Of a stretch of 60,000 nucleotides of DNA, positions 39,493 through 53,297 are shown one piece after another; positions within the stretch are counted from its first letter, which is position 1; each line of letters starts with the position of its first letter. The notes below the pieces were generated by a model. The model made no database searches, was not told the DNA's origin, and saw nothing but the letters and a program-made list of their open reading frames with translations. The DNA comes from Chrysomallon squamiferum (lineage: Eukaryota; Mollusca; Gastropoda; Neomphalida; Peltospiridae): assembly GCA_012295275.1 (NCBI GenBank), contig CM022673.1, positions 18,903,810 through 18,963,809 on the forward strand. The letters are read 5' to 3'. The translations under genes were made by a program, and so were the position numbers.

Positions 39493-39513
39493 TCTCTCTC
39501 TCTCTCTCTCTCT
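39493..39513. repeat. (TC)n microsatellite
   Basis: About ten TC units followed by a short TA run. Confidence 0.9.
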
Positions 39514-39928
39514 ATATATAGTATCAAATTGTGATGACTAGCTAGCTAAATTTCTGTATTTTCAGTCACTAATAAAAAATGTAGCTCTTGGGATTGAACT
39601 AGATTTACTTTGATAAATTACTTATGTTATAATATATATCATTCTGTTATTTAATGTTTCAGTTTATTTTTAAAATGTAAAGTTTTTTTAAAAATAAATG
39701 TGTTTTCAAAATGGTATTTTAAGAATTATATACTTTTTGTAGGCAAAATCCATACATGTGAATCTATTATACTCATGAGTGGTGATTTTGAGAAATAAAA
39801 CAATTAATTTAATTTAGTTTTTGTATAATTAGGGATTGCAGGATAATGTAAAAAAAAATCTTAATTAGTATATCTATGAATGTATATTTGATTGTGTGTG
39901 GGTCTTTCTGTATGTGTGTGTGTCTGTG

Positions 39929-39970
39929 TGTATCCTTTTCTATTATGTGTACATAATAGAAAAGGATACA
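39929..39970. repeat. Perfect inverted repeat, 20-bp arms, 2-base spacer
   Basis: Arms 39929-39948 and 39951-39970 are exact reverse complements, next to a TG-rich run. RNA or single strands would fold into a tight hairpin. No gene context explains it. Confidence 0.95.
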
Positions 39971-40683
39971 GAGTTATACAGCTGAAAGATTTAATTAGCA
40001 ATGATTAGTTATTAATATCAAATTACAGAGTAAAAATTATATAATTAATACATGTATGTAAAACGGATATTTCTAAGTAGAAGTTAAATGCCCTTCCATT
40101 AGAGAGGAAGTTGGTGTTGCAACTTAACTAAACTAATATGTTCTGAAGTTGCAAACAGGCAAAGTTTATTACCAAATAAAAAACTTGAAATAATAATAAT
40201 AATAAAAGATTGTGAACATGTGGCAGGAAATAGCAAATTATATGTGAAATGGAAAATAAGTTCGAGATCTTTCTTATATACAAAAACAGTGTTCAACGTA
40301 ATGCAATATTAGCTTAAATTGTTAAAAATTACATATAAACAGAAAGAAAATAAAAAACATGGGGAAAGAAGAAATATACAGCTAAAATAATAATATTACT
40401 GCAGGTTCATAATATAAGTTTTTAAAAAAATTACAAAATTTAATAAATCTTGATATCAATTGACATAAGCAATACAGGATAGAATTTTTTTTTACAAAAT
40501 AAAATAAATTAATAAATAAAACAGAAATAAAATTTAATAAAAATGAATAATTATAAAATAAATAAATATATAAATAAATAAAATAAAAATAATAATACAA
40601 TTTTGTAATTTCTGGTTAGTTGAAAATCAGTAATCTGTTAGATTTAATATATATCATAATCCTCTTCAATTTGCAAATACTTA

Positions 40684-40684
40684 C

Positions 40685-40732
<48 letters not shown>
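40684..40732. repeat. (ATT)n microsatellite
   Basis: About sixteen uninterrupted ATT units. Confidence 0.95.
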
Positions 40733-40733
<1 letters not shown>

Positions 40734-41340
40734 GTCTCCAAATTATAATTAAAATTATAATACCCAAGAAAAATGTCAAATGTATTTACACCAACTGAAT
40801 TAGTAATAGTTCTGAAATGTTTCTGAAAGCTAGTCAGAACGCTACAGATCAAACTCATCAATACATTTTTAAAAATGCGCGCTAAAACTGATACTAATTT
40901 ACATATACGGGTGGAATAACAGCACGATACTAAAATGCTAAGATTCAAATAGGAAACGATTTTAATCACCGTTATCTTCAAACAGCTGAGATAATGGAGC
41001 TCATGTTAATGAGTCAAATGACCGAGTGGTTTAATTAGTTCATGGACATTTCATTTTTGTTGCTCAGTTGTGCAATTACAAGCTATCAAGAACCTAAAAC
41101 GACAACCAAACAATGATGAAAACATACTACCATCAACAAAAATATGACGTCGGTAAATAATAACAAAAGTAGTAATCAATAATACTATAACTATTATATA
41201 ACATAAATACTACAAATAACAACTACTACAATAATATCAATAGATCACACATACACAGACAGTAACTTAGCTTATTATTTTTTTCCCATATTTTATTATT
41301 TTGTTTTGCGAAAATCAATGAAATATAAATCGACTTATTT

Positions 41341-41380
41341 ATTTATTTTATTTTATTTTATTTATTATTATTATTATTAT

Positions 41381-41420
<40 letters not shown>
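41341..41420. repeat. ATTTT/ATT repeats running into a 38-base T run
   Basis: A graded simple repeat ending in about 38 consecutive T residues (41383-41420). It could be the reverse of an A tail of a retroposed copy, but no such copy is recognisable beside it. Confidence 0.9.
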
Positions 41421-41421
<1 letters not shown>

Positions 41422-41759
41422 TTAATCTCTTTTTCATTTCTTCCCATATAATTAATGTTTACTTTCTGTTATGAAACTTAAATATTTCATTCAATCATTA
41501 ATTCATTGTGAAACAAAATGGCATATCATTACAACAAATCTAAGAATAATATTATATTTAAAAAAAAGAAGAATAATAATTGCAGAGTCATTATATTAAT
41601 TCAGAGAAAGATCTTTATCAGTGTCTGTCACTTAACATAAAAAGTTAAATAATACTCTTTTTTTCAATGTTTCGAAACGGCACTTTATGATTAATGAAAT
41701 GTCCTTGGTGGGAGTTCCCGATAGTTTCTTATTGCCTCGTTTTCACTTGAAACCTCGTT

Positions 41760-42000
41760 CCCAACTAAGCATGTTAATGGCGGCCATTTGTAGACTGTGA
41801 TCCACCTACAATCCTGATAAAATACAAAATACATGCCATTACATAAGACAGTTACAAGAAGAATAACGGACGGTTAGTACAATGTTTTAAATATAAACTC
41901 TGTGTAGTACTAATCCAAAGTGATGTTGACTGCAAAATGTAACGGCAACCGGTGTCTCCGTAGAAAACTGATGATGTGAAAGGGGGCGAGGCTGCACTTC
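41760..42000 (+). promoter_or_regulatory. Probable promoter region of AP2 alpha
   Basis: The only less AT-rich block in the 4 kb upstream of the first AP2 alpha coding exon. It contains AATGGCGGCC (41776-41785), a YY1-like core, and a GC-rich AGGGGGCGAGGC at about 41979-41990. The coding start lies just after an acceptor, so a non-coding first exon should lie upstream; its donor is not clear. Confidence 0.35.
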
Positions 42001-42745
42001 ATGTATATCTTACGTTAAGTGACATTTTGTTTTAACCGCAGAAAAAAAGATTTGTTAATTTGTACTGTTATTCAGTTTAATATATTGTAATATTGTGAGT
42101 TCTGAATTTGTGTTCAGCACATTTCATAGTAGATTTTATTATTAGACTACTGACAGCGATAGCTAAAAAATACTTTAAATAGTATTCATTCATTATTACT
42201 GTATAATAGTATTATAGTTTTTAATTCTATAAAGTATAATGTATTGCATTGTGTGACCTATCACAGCATTCAAAGTTCACATATCAAATTAGTTTTTAGG
42301 CTTTGCACTTAAAGTGAAAAATGTAATCTTGCAGTTTAAGTCTACCTTAATAAATATTTTTTCTGCTGCAGATTCAGATATAAAAATGTCATTAAAATTT
42401 GTTGAATTCAGTTTAGTTAGCTAAATCAATAAATGTTAACTTGTTTGGTCAGTATCAGCCTGCAGTTAACCAGTAATCACTGAAATGTTCCTTTTTAAAA
42501 AAAAAGCTAGTTACACTATTATTATTAAAACTCTGATTCAGAAGAAATCTCACCACAATCCAGCAACATTAACAAATGAAATATAAAGAGAAAAATAATA
42601 ATTACCTAAAAGTAATAAACCATATAAAAATAGTATAAACATGCATTTAAAGGCTATTTTTAATCTTCCTGTCATTCAAGGAAATAAATGTAATACAAAA
42701 TAATTCCATGAACTGATGAAGTCTTTTTCATATACATATATATAA

Positions 42746-42812
42746 ACAAGGATTTATGCCAGGCTGTCAAATGGTACTAAAGCCTTTGGTTCCATTTGAC
42801 ATAAATCCTTGT
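42746..42812. repeat. Imperfect foldback element
   Basis: ACAAGGATTTAT and GTCAAATGG on the left recur as their reverse complements on the right; the left arm has an extra eight bases between the two blocks. Loop of about 18 bases. It may be a tiny foldback transposon or a structured intronic RNA. Confidence 0.75.
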
Positions 42813-43223
42813 AATATACTGCACATGTGAATTCCTTTCACTTAAACTGAAAATGTACATACAAGTCCACTTTCTACTTGACTTCGTACTTCCAGTTTTA
42901 CCAACCAAACCTTCATCTATCTTTTCCTTCCAAATAAAAAAATCTTCAGTTATAACTTTGTTTATAAAATTATTTTCCCTATTTTCTTAGAGACATAATA
43001 TACTTATATGTTCTTTGGATACAAACTAGCAGTGTTTTAAAGAATGTACAGCATTAATGTTTATGACTAGATATTTTTAAATAAATAAATAAAAATTTAT
43101 ACAGTCAACAATTTGGATGGAAACAACTACACGTATGAGACTTTTCATCCAAAGCAGTAAATAAGAAATACATAACTAGAAATATGTTGTTTCGTTTATT
43201 TTCTTTCAGAATAGTTTAACAAA

Positions 43224-46200
43224 ATGCCAGCAGTTAAAGGAGATGGAATGAGAGGCCTTGCAGTTTTCATATCTGATATTCGAAACTGTAAGTACTGGAT
43301 AATAATATTTTTCAAGGTTTTTTAGGGGGGTTTTTTTTGCATTGCAATTTCAATATATTTTCATATGGTGATTTTTTAATTTAATTATTATTATTATTTA
43401 TTTATTTTTTCGTGCTTTGAAATATCATGGATTATGATGATATAAATGCATACATTTAAAAAATTTTAAATTTTCTTATTAAAAACTATGCAGAAATTAT
43501 AAAATGGGTTTTAATAGATCCTTTAAATACATTTTTAAAATGAAGAGGGATGTTTCACTGTACTTCAAGTTTTATAAGAACATAACCTAATCTTTTGAAC
43601 ACTTCAGGTGAAATATATCAGTTAGTATATCATTCTGTATGTGTACTTTGGAACCATATAATAAAAGAAAATTACAATGTATTGGAGTGAAAGTACTGGC
43701 CAATAGACCCCAGAAGCACATATGTAAATAAATATTTTATAGATTATTTTGCATGACTTTAAACATTAGCAATTTTGTCACTAATGGGTGAAAGATTCCC
43801 ACAGTAATATTAAACTATAATCACTAACTCAGATGTTAATATTTTCAAAATACTTTTCTTTAAATCTGTTAAAAGTTAATTTATTTTTTATACTCTGATG
43901 TAATTATTTGTTGCTGAATATAAACTTGTTAATAATTGCATAGCATAAAAAAATAACAAACCTTCAAAGCTGACATAGGCTGTAAAATTTCTTGGTCATT
44001 GTGGTAGTAATAAAAAATATAATTGTAAACTTTCAATTAAAATTCCAGTGTTTTTGTGTATTTATGTTTTAACTTCATAATTTAATTTCTTTGATGTCAA
44101 CAATGATGTTTATATTTTATTGTTAAATGTTAATTTAAATTAGTTGCTCCTGTGTTTGGTATCAGTTATTTAGTAACAAATAAATTGGTTCCCATATCAG
44201 AATCCTAAATGGAACATAATTTTAAAATGATAGCAAATTTTATGTGGTCTGAAAAATAGCTGAATTTACTTTATTGATTTCATATTAAAAAAAGTATGAG
44301 AAGATACCAAAATTAATGTATATTTTTATTTAATTTTATTTTAATTCTTTTTTTTTATTTAATTTTTTGTAAAGCATAAATATTTTTATTTTATTTTATT
44401 TTTTGTAAAGCATAAATATTGAACATTTTATATAAACTTGTATTCTTTACAGTCTGACTAAATGAATATTTAATTAGATTTTAAGGTAAATTAGAAAGGC
44501 ATAACTGTTTTTATGTGTAATGTATCAAAAGCAGTTTCATAAATTTTTTATGTATTCAGGAATAACTAAATACTTTAAAAAAATTACAAAGAAATTTTCA
44601 GAAAAAAGCATCAAGTATATTATTCTGAATGCTATTCTTTAACAGACTATTAATGATAATATAATACTTTTTATACTCATTATTTTAATTTTTGTTGTAA
44701 CGTATTGCTATTCATACAGATGTGCATGCAGTTCAGTAATATATTTATAAATAATTCTGCCTGCCATTTGCTTTACATGTGCCATATATGTGAGCCACAG
44801 AGATGTTATTCACTGTATTGATCAGTCCAGCCTAAATCCACAATTCCTATGTAGTTCAGTGCAGGATAAAATATTGACCAATTTCCCTTGTTCACAGTTT
44901 GTGAAATCTTGCAAAATGTCACACAACTCCTGGTTTCTTATTCTTTTGATTAAAATAACTGGTTTACTGTTTGTAAATTATTATCTTATTTTGGGAACTG
45001 TTAATGTATCTTTGTGGGTAAATGAAACAACAGTTTGTCTTTATTATTTAACCTTTCATATTTGTATTAAGGTCAGAGGGAATATGATAGTTTTTTCTCC
45101 AGTTTCAGAGACAGGGAAAAGATACAACAAAAATCAATACTCATTTGGGGATGTAATTTATTAGGGTTAATTATATAAACTGAAATATTGCTTTGGTACT
45201 GGTTTAATCAGTGGTAATTAAAAACCTGCTAGGTCTTTGATATTGGTTTTAGCTGATAAAATGGTCTTCACCTTAAATTAAAGCTTAAAGCAGTTTTGGT
45301 AAATGAAGCTGAATTATATGGACATAATTATAACTTGTAATTTATAAATCAACTGAAAACTGTAAGGTAATACTGTTACCAGTATACCAGGAAAATATTG
45401 TAATTGTTATACAAGTACAGCAAGTAATTAATTAGGGGAAACCTCGTATGTATATCATTTGGGGATGTAATTTATTAGGGTTAATTATATAAACTGAAAT
45501 ATTGCTTTGGTACTGGTTTAATCAGTGGTAATTAAAAACCTGCTAGGTCTTTGATATTGGTTTTAGCTGATAAAATGGTCTTCACCTTAAATTAAAGCTT
45601 AAAGCAGTTTTGGTAAATGAAGCTGAATTATATGGACATAATTATAACTTGTAATTTATAAATCAACTGAAAACTGTAAGGTAATACTGTTACCAGTATA
45701 CCAGGAAAATATTGTAATTGTTATACAAGTACAGCAAGTAATTAATTAGGGGAAACCTCGTATGTATATCATGTTTTTAATTTTTAGATTTAATATAACC
45801 AACACAAAAAAGCTATTTCATAATTGTAGCTTTAATTTTCTCCAGTAAAGCAAAGTAAAAATGAAAAAATCTTGCATTTTGTTTACTTGGAAAATTTTCT
45901 TTGATTATTACAATTACCTACAGTCTGAAGTAAATCACTTTTCATCCAGGGATCATGAAAAATACAAAACAGTCAGCATTCTTTTAAAAAACAAACAAAA
46001 AATACAACCAAACTGGAGTACCTAAAGGGCATTTTCGTTATTTTTATCCTGCATTCATAAGCAGTACATGGTATTTCAGATTATAGTACTATAACCTCAT
46101 TTAAAAAAAAAAGGTGTGTAATCAATAGTAATATGAACCAGCAAAAAAGTTGGTCTTATGGTAAAATAATGCTAATTTTAACCTTCATCAGTTAATGTGA

Positions 46201-49200
46201 ATTTATCAGTTGTTTCCTTTCAAGATCTAAAATACCTGTCTTACAAAAAAACTCTAATAAGTTTATACATAAATGTATAGAAATTCTAACTGGATTTGTT
46301 TTTATGTTTGACAAATTTGTATGAAACTATTATTAATAAAAAACATATATATATATATATTACTTTCAAGATTATATTGAAAATTTAGATGTTTAGAAAT
46401 ATTCTTGCTCAGAGGAAACCAGCACTTTCAACTCTGTACAAATAGCTGATAATCTGCACAATTCTGTGCCACTAAATTTGCCTCATCTTGCATATTTTGT
46501 CAGTATTATTGGTGAAAAATCAGATTTTACAACTGTCCTTAAAATATCCATGTAAATACACTATTATAACAGAAATATGTATAAACTAAATTACCTTACT
46601 GTGCTTGCCATTTGGAAATCAGACCTACAAATCAAGAGAATTTGATAACCTTTCTGCAAATTCTATGGGATTTCATAGTAAGTAACATTTTGATATTTTT
46701 GCAGGCAAAAGCAAGGAAGCTGAAATAAAACGGATAAATAAGGAACTGGCAAACGTCAGAAATAAATTCAAAGGTATGCATACATATATATATATATATA
46801 TATTATTTTTTTTGCTATTTTTATAGATGTAATATTATTCAAAACAGAAGTTATAAAAGTTAAATGAAAATAGTAAATACTTACAGCACCCCAAAAAAGT
46901 TAAAACAGAAAAAAGGAAGTAAAATTAAAAATTACATGTTGGTAACAAAATCTTGTATATTAAATCTAGTTCTGAAATATTTTATTCCAGGAGATAAAAC
47001 TCTAGATGGCTATCAAAAGAAGAAATATGTGTGCAAACTTTTGTTTATCTTTTTGCTGGGTCATGACATTGACTTTGGCCACATGGAGGCAGTTAACCTA
47101 CTCAGTTCTAACAAATACACAGAAAAACAAATTGTAAGTTTTGAGAATTTTTTTTTTTTTTAATACTTTGTTTCAGTTCTTAATTAAAATATGCAAATCA
47201 ACAATTGGCTTTGTACTATCATTATTTGTATTTGATTAATCAGCTGTTTATTGTAGATATCAGTCTCAAACAAAACATTGATCACTGTATTTGATATCTA
47301 TTATCTTGGAATATTATTTAGACTAGATCCATTATACTCTATTGAACAGACCATCACCCAAAATGGAGAATGTATTATCACCTTTACGAACTGCCTATTT
47401 TAAAGAAAGATTCAGTTTCTCTTTTGTTCTCAGATAATACTGTTTGTTTTATATGAATGGACACACCTTTCAGAAGTAGATAAGATGAAGGAAGGATTAT
47501 TATCATGAGTCCAATAAATTATTTTTATGCTGCTTATGTTTACAGGGATACCTATTTATTTCTGTGCTTGTTGGTGCCAGCAGTGACTTGATGAAACTGG
47601 TTATACAGTCTATAAAAAATGATCTCGGTAGCCGTAATCCAATTCACGTCAATCTTGCTCTGCAGTGTGTAGCTAACATTGGCAGTCGTGACATGGCAGA
47701 GACATTGTGTACTGACATCCCTCGACTCCTTGTCTCGGGGTAATTCTCTGAAATACTTCATTGTGTCAATTCTAGTTTTTCAATTGTATAATTTAAATAA
47801 AAAATGCATAGTAGTACTGAATAGAGAATACAGATATTTTTTTTATCTACAGTATAATTTATTAAACAGATATTAATAAAGCAAAAAAAGGAATGTGCCT
47901 GGCAAGTTTATTTGGACAAAGTTGATGTTAAAAAGATTTATTTTTAATTACCAGGGATACAATTGATGCTGTAAAACAAAGTGCTGCCCTAACTCTGCTC
48001 AAGCTTTTACGTTCATCTCATGACTTGATACCCATGGGCGAATGGACATCAAGAATAGTTCATCTCCTCAATGACCAACATATGGTAAAGAAAACTTTGT
48101 TACAGGCAGTATTGAAGTGGCAGAATGCACAATCTAAATATATTTTGTATGCTCAATATGCTTAACCATAATATAGATTTAAAAAAAAGAACCATAAACA
48201 GATTTTTTGTTTGTTTTGATTTTATTTTGTCTGAACAAGATTAGTTGATAATGAAAGTGGTAATAAAATGGCAAGTGTCTGCTGGAGAAATGAGTATGTG
48301 TATCAGAAAGAAAACATATAACAGAAGATAATTTAATATGCATTATGTTACTCTGTGAAAGAGGGCTTAATAACTACAGTAACTTGATTTCATTATAAAT
48401 TCTACAATCGGACTGTAAATTATATATTACAGTAAATATTTATGTTACTTGACTGATATTATTAGTCCTATTTCTTTATGTGAAATAAAAAAGAAGAATA
48501 ATCAATTATTTTTTAAGGGGGTTGTGACTTCAGCAGCAAGTTTGATAGAGGCATTGGTGAAGAAAAATCCAGAGGAATACAGAGGTTGTGTATCATTGGC
48601 AGTTTCAAGACTTAGCAGAGTAAGAAGAATTATATTTAATGATTTGTACAGAAATTAAAAAACATTACATACTTTTTTTAAATTATAATATTTTTATTAG
48701 GATTGAAATGAATTTGTTTTGTGTTTATTGAGTAGTCTGTTATTAAATAAGCAGGTTAATTAGTTTCATTATTTGTTTAAATCAGAACGTGGAAATTCTT
48801 TTTAACTTGTATCTCATATGTTAATGCTTAGAAGAAACATAATGGGACTGTTCTTATTTTCAGATCGTTACATCTTCATATACAGATTTACAAGACTATA
48901 CCTATTATTTTGTTCCTGCTCCATGGTTGTCAGTCAAATTACTGAGATTGTTGCAGAATTACCCTCCTCCAGGTTTGTGTTTGATAATGCTAGAAAAGAT
49001 GTTTGAGTATGTACCTACATAATTATTTTAATGATAAGGCATGACTTTATCTTAGAAAGTTATAGAAAGGTAAATAAACAAAATAGCTTATTTATTTTTA
49101 TCCATGGAGAGTAAACAAATAAGTATCAAAAATGTTATTTATACCATATAAACCTTGTGAGTCTGATTACACTCCACTACTAGTTTTTGTATTATGAAAT

Positions 49201-52200
49201 GAAAGCTTTTTTCTTAATTATTTAACTAAATAATTCTTCAGAAAAATGGATATTTCTTAGATATGTTTTCTAGACTAAGCAGAATTTCATTATTATTTGC
49301 AGAGGACCCTAGTGTGCGGACTAGATTGTCAGAATGTTTAGAAACTATTCTGAACAAAGCTCAGGAACCACCAAAATCAAAGAAAGTTCAGCATTCCAAT
49401 GCAAAAAATGCTGTTTTATTTGAAGCCATCAATCTTATAATCCATATGGACAGTGATCCAAATCTTCTAGTCAGAGCCTGCAATCAGTTGGGACAGTTTC
49501 TTCAGCATAAAGAAACTAATCTTAGGTAGGTTGGCTGATGTTGCTACTGTTTTAAATCTTTAGTCACTATGAAATGTTTCTTAGATATCCCTTTAATATT
49601 CAGACTAATGGCATACAAATCAGTAGTATCAATTCTTAATACTTTGTCTAGATATATTGAATATTTTCCTAACAAATATATGATGTTATAGTGGTTCCTC
49701 TTTAGTTTCATTAGTTTAGACTTAACGTTACTGACCCCAATTTTCTTCTTGTGCCATTCTTGACATATGTATTTCTTGACATAATTTATGCTGAAATATG
49801 TAGAAGGCAGCAGCAGAAAGTAAAATTACACAGTACAAAATGGACAAAATTGGTAGTTTTTAACATCTCTTAATTCAGCTTACAGCAAAAACTGTAGTCG
49901 TGTCTGGATCTGGAAGTGGAAATGGTATATATATGGTGGCTTATAGCACCAATGGAAAACTTATGTATTGAACTTTCCAATGATATGTGGCAAGACAGGA
50001 ATAAAAGAAAAATTACCATTTTCTCTTCAAAAATGTTAAATGACGATATATTCCAACATTTCATTCAAAAGTTTATTAAATGTCCTTTTGAATGGTGTTT
50101 TAAACCAAGCATAGTATTAACTGTGGCAGTGGCATTTTCCAGTGTAACAACTGCTACTCTAACTGATTAACAATTTTTCTGTTCAAAATGGCTTTGAGCA
50201 CAAAATACACTTTATTGGCAAATTCATTTTCATTTCTTGATCAAATTCTCAGTAAGTCAGTTATTAATGTTTCTTATAAACTGTGAAAAAGATTTGCATC
50301 ATTGAAATGTAATGGATCTTAGCAAGTCAAATCCAGTAGGTCACAGAACTGATTCACTTTTAGTGTTAATTACTGAAACACATTATTATTTTTTTTAATT
50401 CAAATGATCAAAATTTTTAAAAAGTCAAGAAATTACTTGAACATATTACTGCATCCAGCAACAAAACATAGATGCATCCAGAATATGAAGGTAATTGAAA
50501 AATACAAGATCAAAATACCAGAATTAAATCACAAATGCTGTATGTGCCAAATTCACTGTTAGATAATCATGTTTTTGGATATGAAATTGTTACAATGTTA
50601 GTTCAATATATGAAGGCTTCTAATTTATTTCTACAGTTGCATGCTACTTTATAGCTATCGTGTAAATGCCAAGCACAAACTCAACTCAGTATTGCAGTTT
50701 AATACTATAAAAAGGAAATTTAAAAAAAAAAAGAAGATTTTTCCAATGAGTGCAACAATGACATAGCTGCTGCTCTTTAAACTAAAAACAACAACAAATG
50801 TTAATTCTAATTAATTCTTGCTGAAACTACCTAGACTTGTTTTCTTGAAGTTTGGGGTTTTATGGTGACAAAAAATACTTAGTTGCTGTGGAATGAACAT
50901 ACAAGTAAAATTTACTTTAAAAAATCATAGATCAGTCATTTTGCAAGACGTGAAAAAACATTTTATAGATTTTTTTAAGCTTTTAATAAATACTCTGTCT
51001 GATTAAATGAATATCTCATTTTTCAATTTTTAATGCAACAGCCCACTTTTAGTGCAATGGCTCACATTTTACCTTTGGATTGAAAAGTTAATTCTTTTGT
51101 GAGCTAGAGTGAACTTTGTCTTCTTTTTTTTTGTAATAAAATTATTATACTCAAGTATGTCATCTGAAAGATCTTGGCAAATTGTTCACACCTAAGGTTG
51201 AATTTTTGACATCAACCAAAACTGAAGCCACTGTGTCTGTCTGCACTTGTAATCATTTTAGGAACATTCTGCTGCTTCTGTTTTGAACACATATGGCATT
51301 TTTCAGCAAGTTATTATGAACATAAAGATAAACTTACAACTCAGCTAAAAAAATTAAGTTCATTTAACAAGATGGCCAGAGTTGCTCTTTCATTCAATTT
51401 GCCAAAATATGGAAGAAAATGGACCAAATACTTTTGATACTGATTTGAAAGTATCTTTTGAACCATAACTGGTTTGTTTTTTGCAGCTTTCATTTTACAT
51501 TTATTTTCTTGCGTGTAATATAAAATGAAATTAATTTAAAATTAGCCTGCCAGTACCTACATGATAAAGCTGGAATTAACAATACACTAGTTAACTAAAG
51601 AAGAATTAACTTGTCTGTAATTTCAATTTTTAATATTGAAATTACTCCAACAGTTGCTTCCTGTTGCAAGATATTTAAAAAGAAATTTGACATCTGACAA
51701 AATTAATTTAAAACTTTTTTGAAGTTAAACAGAGTTTTTATATTTCAACTTAAATGCTTTATATTATTAAGTAAGGTGATAAGTCATTTTTTGTATTAGT
51801 GTGATAACAATGATGGTGGGTTTTTTCAGATACTTGGCATTAGAAAGTATGTGCTTATTGGCTACATCTGAATTTTCACATGAAGCTGTCAAGAAACACC
51901 AGGACACAGTAATAACTGCATTAAAAGTAAGATTATTATTTATTTCTATTTATCTGAACAACAACTCCTATCATTTCCTTTAATTCAGAATTACAAATTA
52001 AGCAATTAACGGCAATGAATATTGCCAAAAACAGTGCAGAAAGTATTTTTTTCCCAGTGCAACCAGTGTTTCAGATGTTAAAATTGTTTTGCTTCCAGAC
52101 TGAGCGTGATGTTAGTGTGAGACAAAGAGCAGTTGATTTGTTATATGCAATGTGTGACAGGACAAATGCAGAAGAAATAGTTGGAGAAATGTTAGAGTAC

Positions 52201-53266
52201 CTTGAAACAGCAGACTATTCTATTAGAGAAGAAATGGTAAGAAATTTAAAAAAAATATTTTTATAAATGTTTTGTAAAAGACAATGTTATAATTTTAAAA
52301 TGGGTTTCAGTTTTTATTTCAAGAGCTAATTTTTTTTTTTTTTCAAAATTTTAGATGCTAAACCTGTTAACTAAATACACATTTTTAAATTTCATTATAA
52401 AGCAATTAGTGAATACGGTTATGCATTTTAATGACAAAAAGTTATTATTTACTAAACAAATGGCTAATTTATCTTTATTCATTTATAAACTGCTTTTTTT
52501 TTTTTTTAAATAACCGATTTAGGTTTTAAAAGTTGCCATCTTGGCTGAGAAGTATGCCATAGACTATACCTGGTATGTGGATGTCATCCTTAACCTCATC
52601 CGAATAGCAGGAGACTATGTCAGTGAAGAGGTGCACCATTTATTTAGAATAACTTTTGTTTTCATTATATTGTTACAAGTGGTAAAAATATAACAGTTGA
52701 AGATATTATCAGAATTATTTAGTATTTTTTTGCTACAATCCTTAGTTTTCCAAATGTTTTATGAAACACCATTGAGGTTCTGTATTTTGTTTCTGCATAA
52801 ATCAATTCAGAATTAATTCATTGAATGGGATTTTATTTTTGTTTTTTTTTGTTTTATTCCCTAAGGTATGGTATCGTGTAATACAGATAGTGATAAACAG
52901 AGATGATGTCCAAGGCTATGCAGCCAAGACAGTTTTTGAGGTAAAATAATTTTTTTTTTAACATTTGGATTTTTCTTTAAAGTAACTGTATGTTGCCTTT
53001 TATTACAAATGGACTGTATTTTTGGTTCAGGTTTATTAAAATTATTTATCTTTGAAAATTTTGTTTCTTTTTGCTGCAGGCTTTGCAAGCTCCAGCATGT
53101 CATGAAAATATGGTGAAAGTTGGAGGCTATATTTTAGGTGAATTTGGAAACCTAATTGCAGGAGATCCCCGTTCAAGGTAATTCTGTATATTTTAAATGA
53201 AATAATAATCAACTGTGTTTAGTAAATTGCTGTTAAACAAACTTTTCTTTTTCATTTACTTATCTG

Positions 53267-53297
<31 letters not shown>

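Larger units (their letters stand above)
37381..43209. other. Intergenic region between ZNF143 and AP2 alpha
   Basis: No gene recognised on either strand. It holds TC, ATT and poly-T runs, a near-perfect 20-bp-arm hairpin (39929-39970), a second foldback (42746-42812), and at 41760-42000 a less AT-rich stretch likely to be the AP2 alpha promoter. Confidence 0.6.

Noticed and set aside
40382-40981. Minus-strand frames of 72 and 121 codons
   Set aside because: Made of AT-rich sequence and an ATT microsatellite (Ile runs); no coding character.
44790-45164. 124-codon plus-strand open frame in an AP2 alpha intron
   Set aside because: Runs into the 314-bp duplicated unit, lacks conserved motifs and has no matching splice sites in phase with the gene.
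49870-50170. Open frames in the 2.3 kb AP2 alpha intron, suspected transposase or retrogene
   Set aside because: Frames in both directions are full of stops beyond these stretches and match no family I know.
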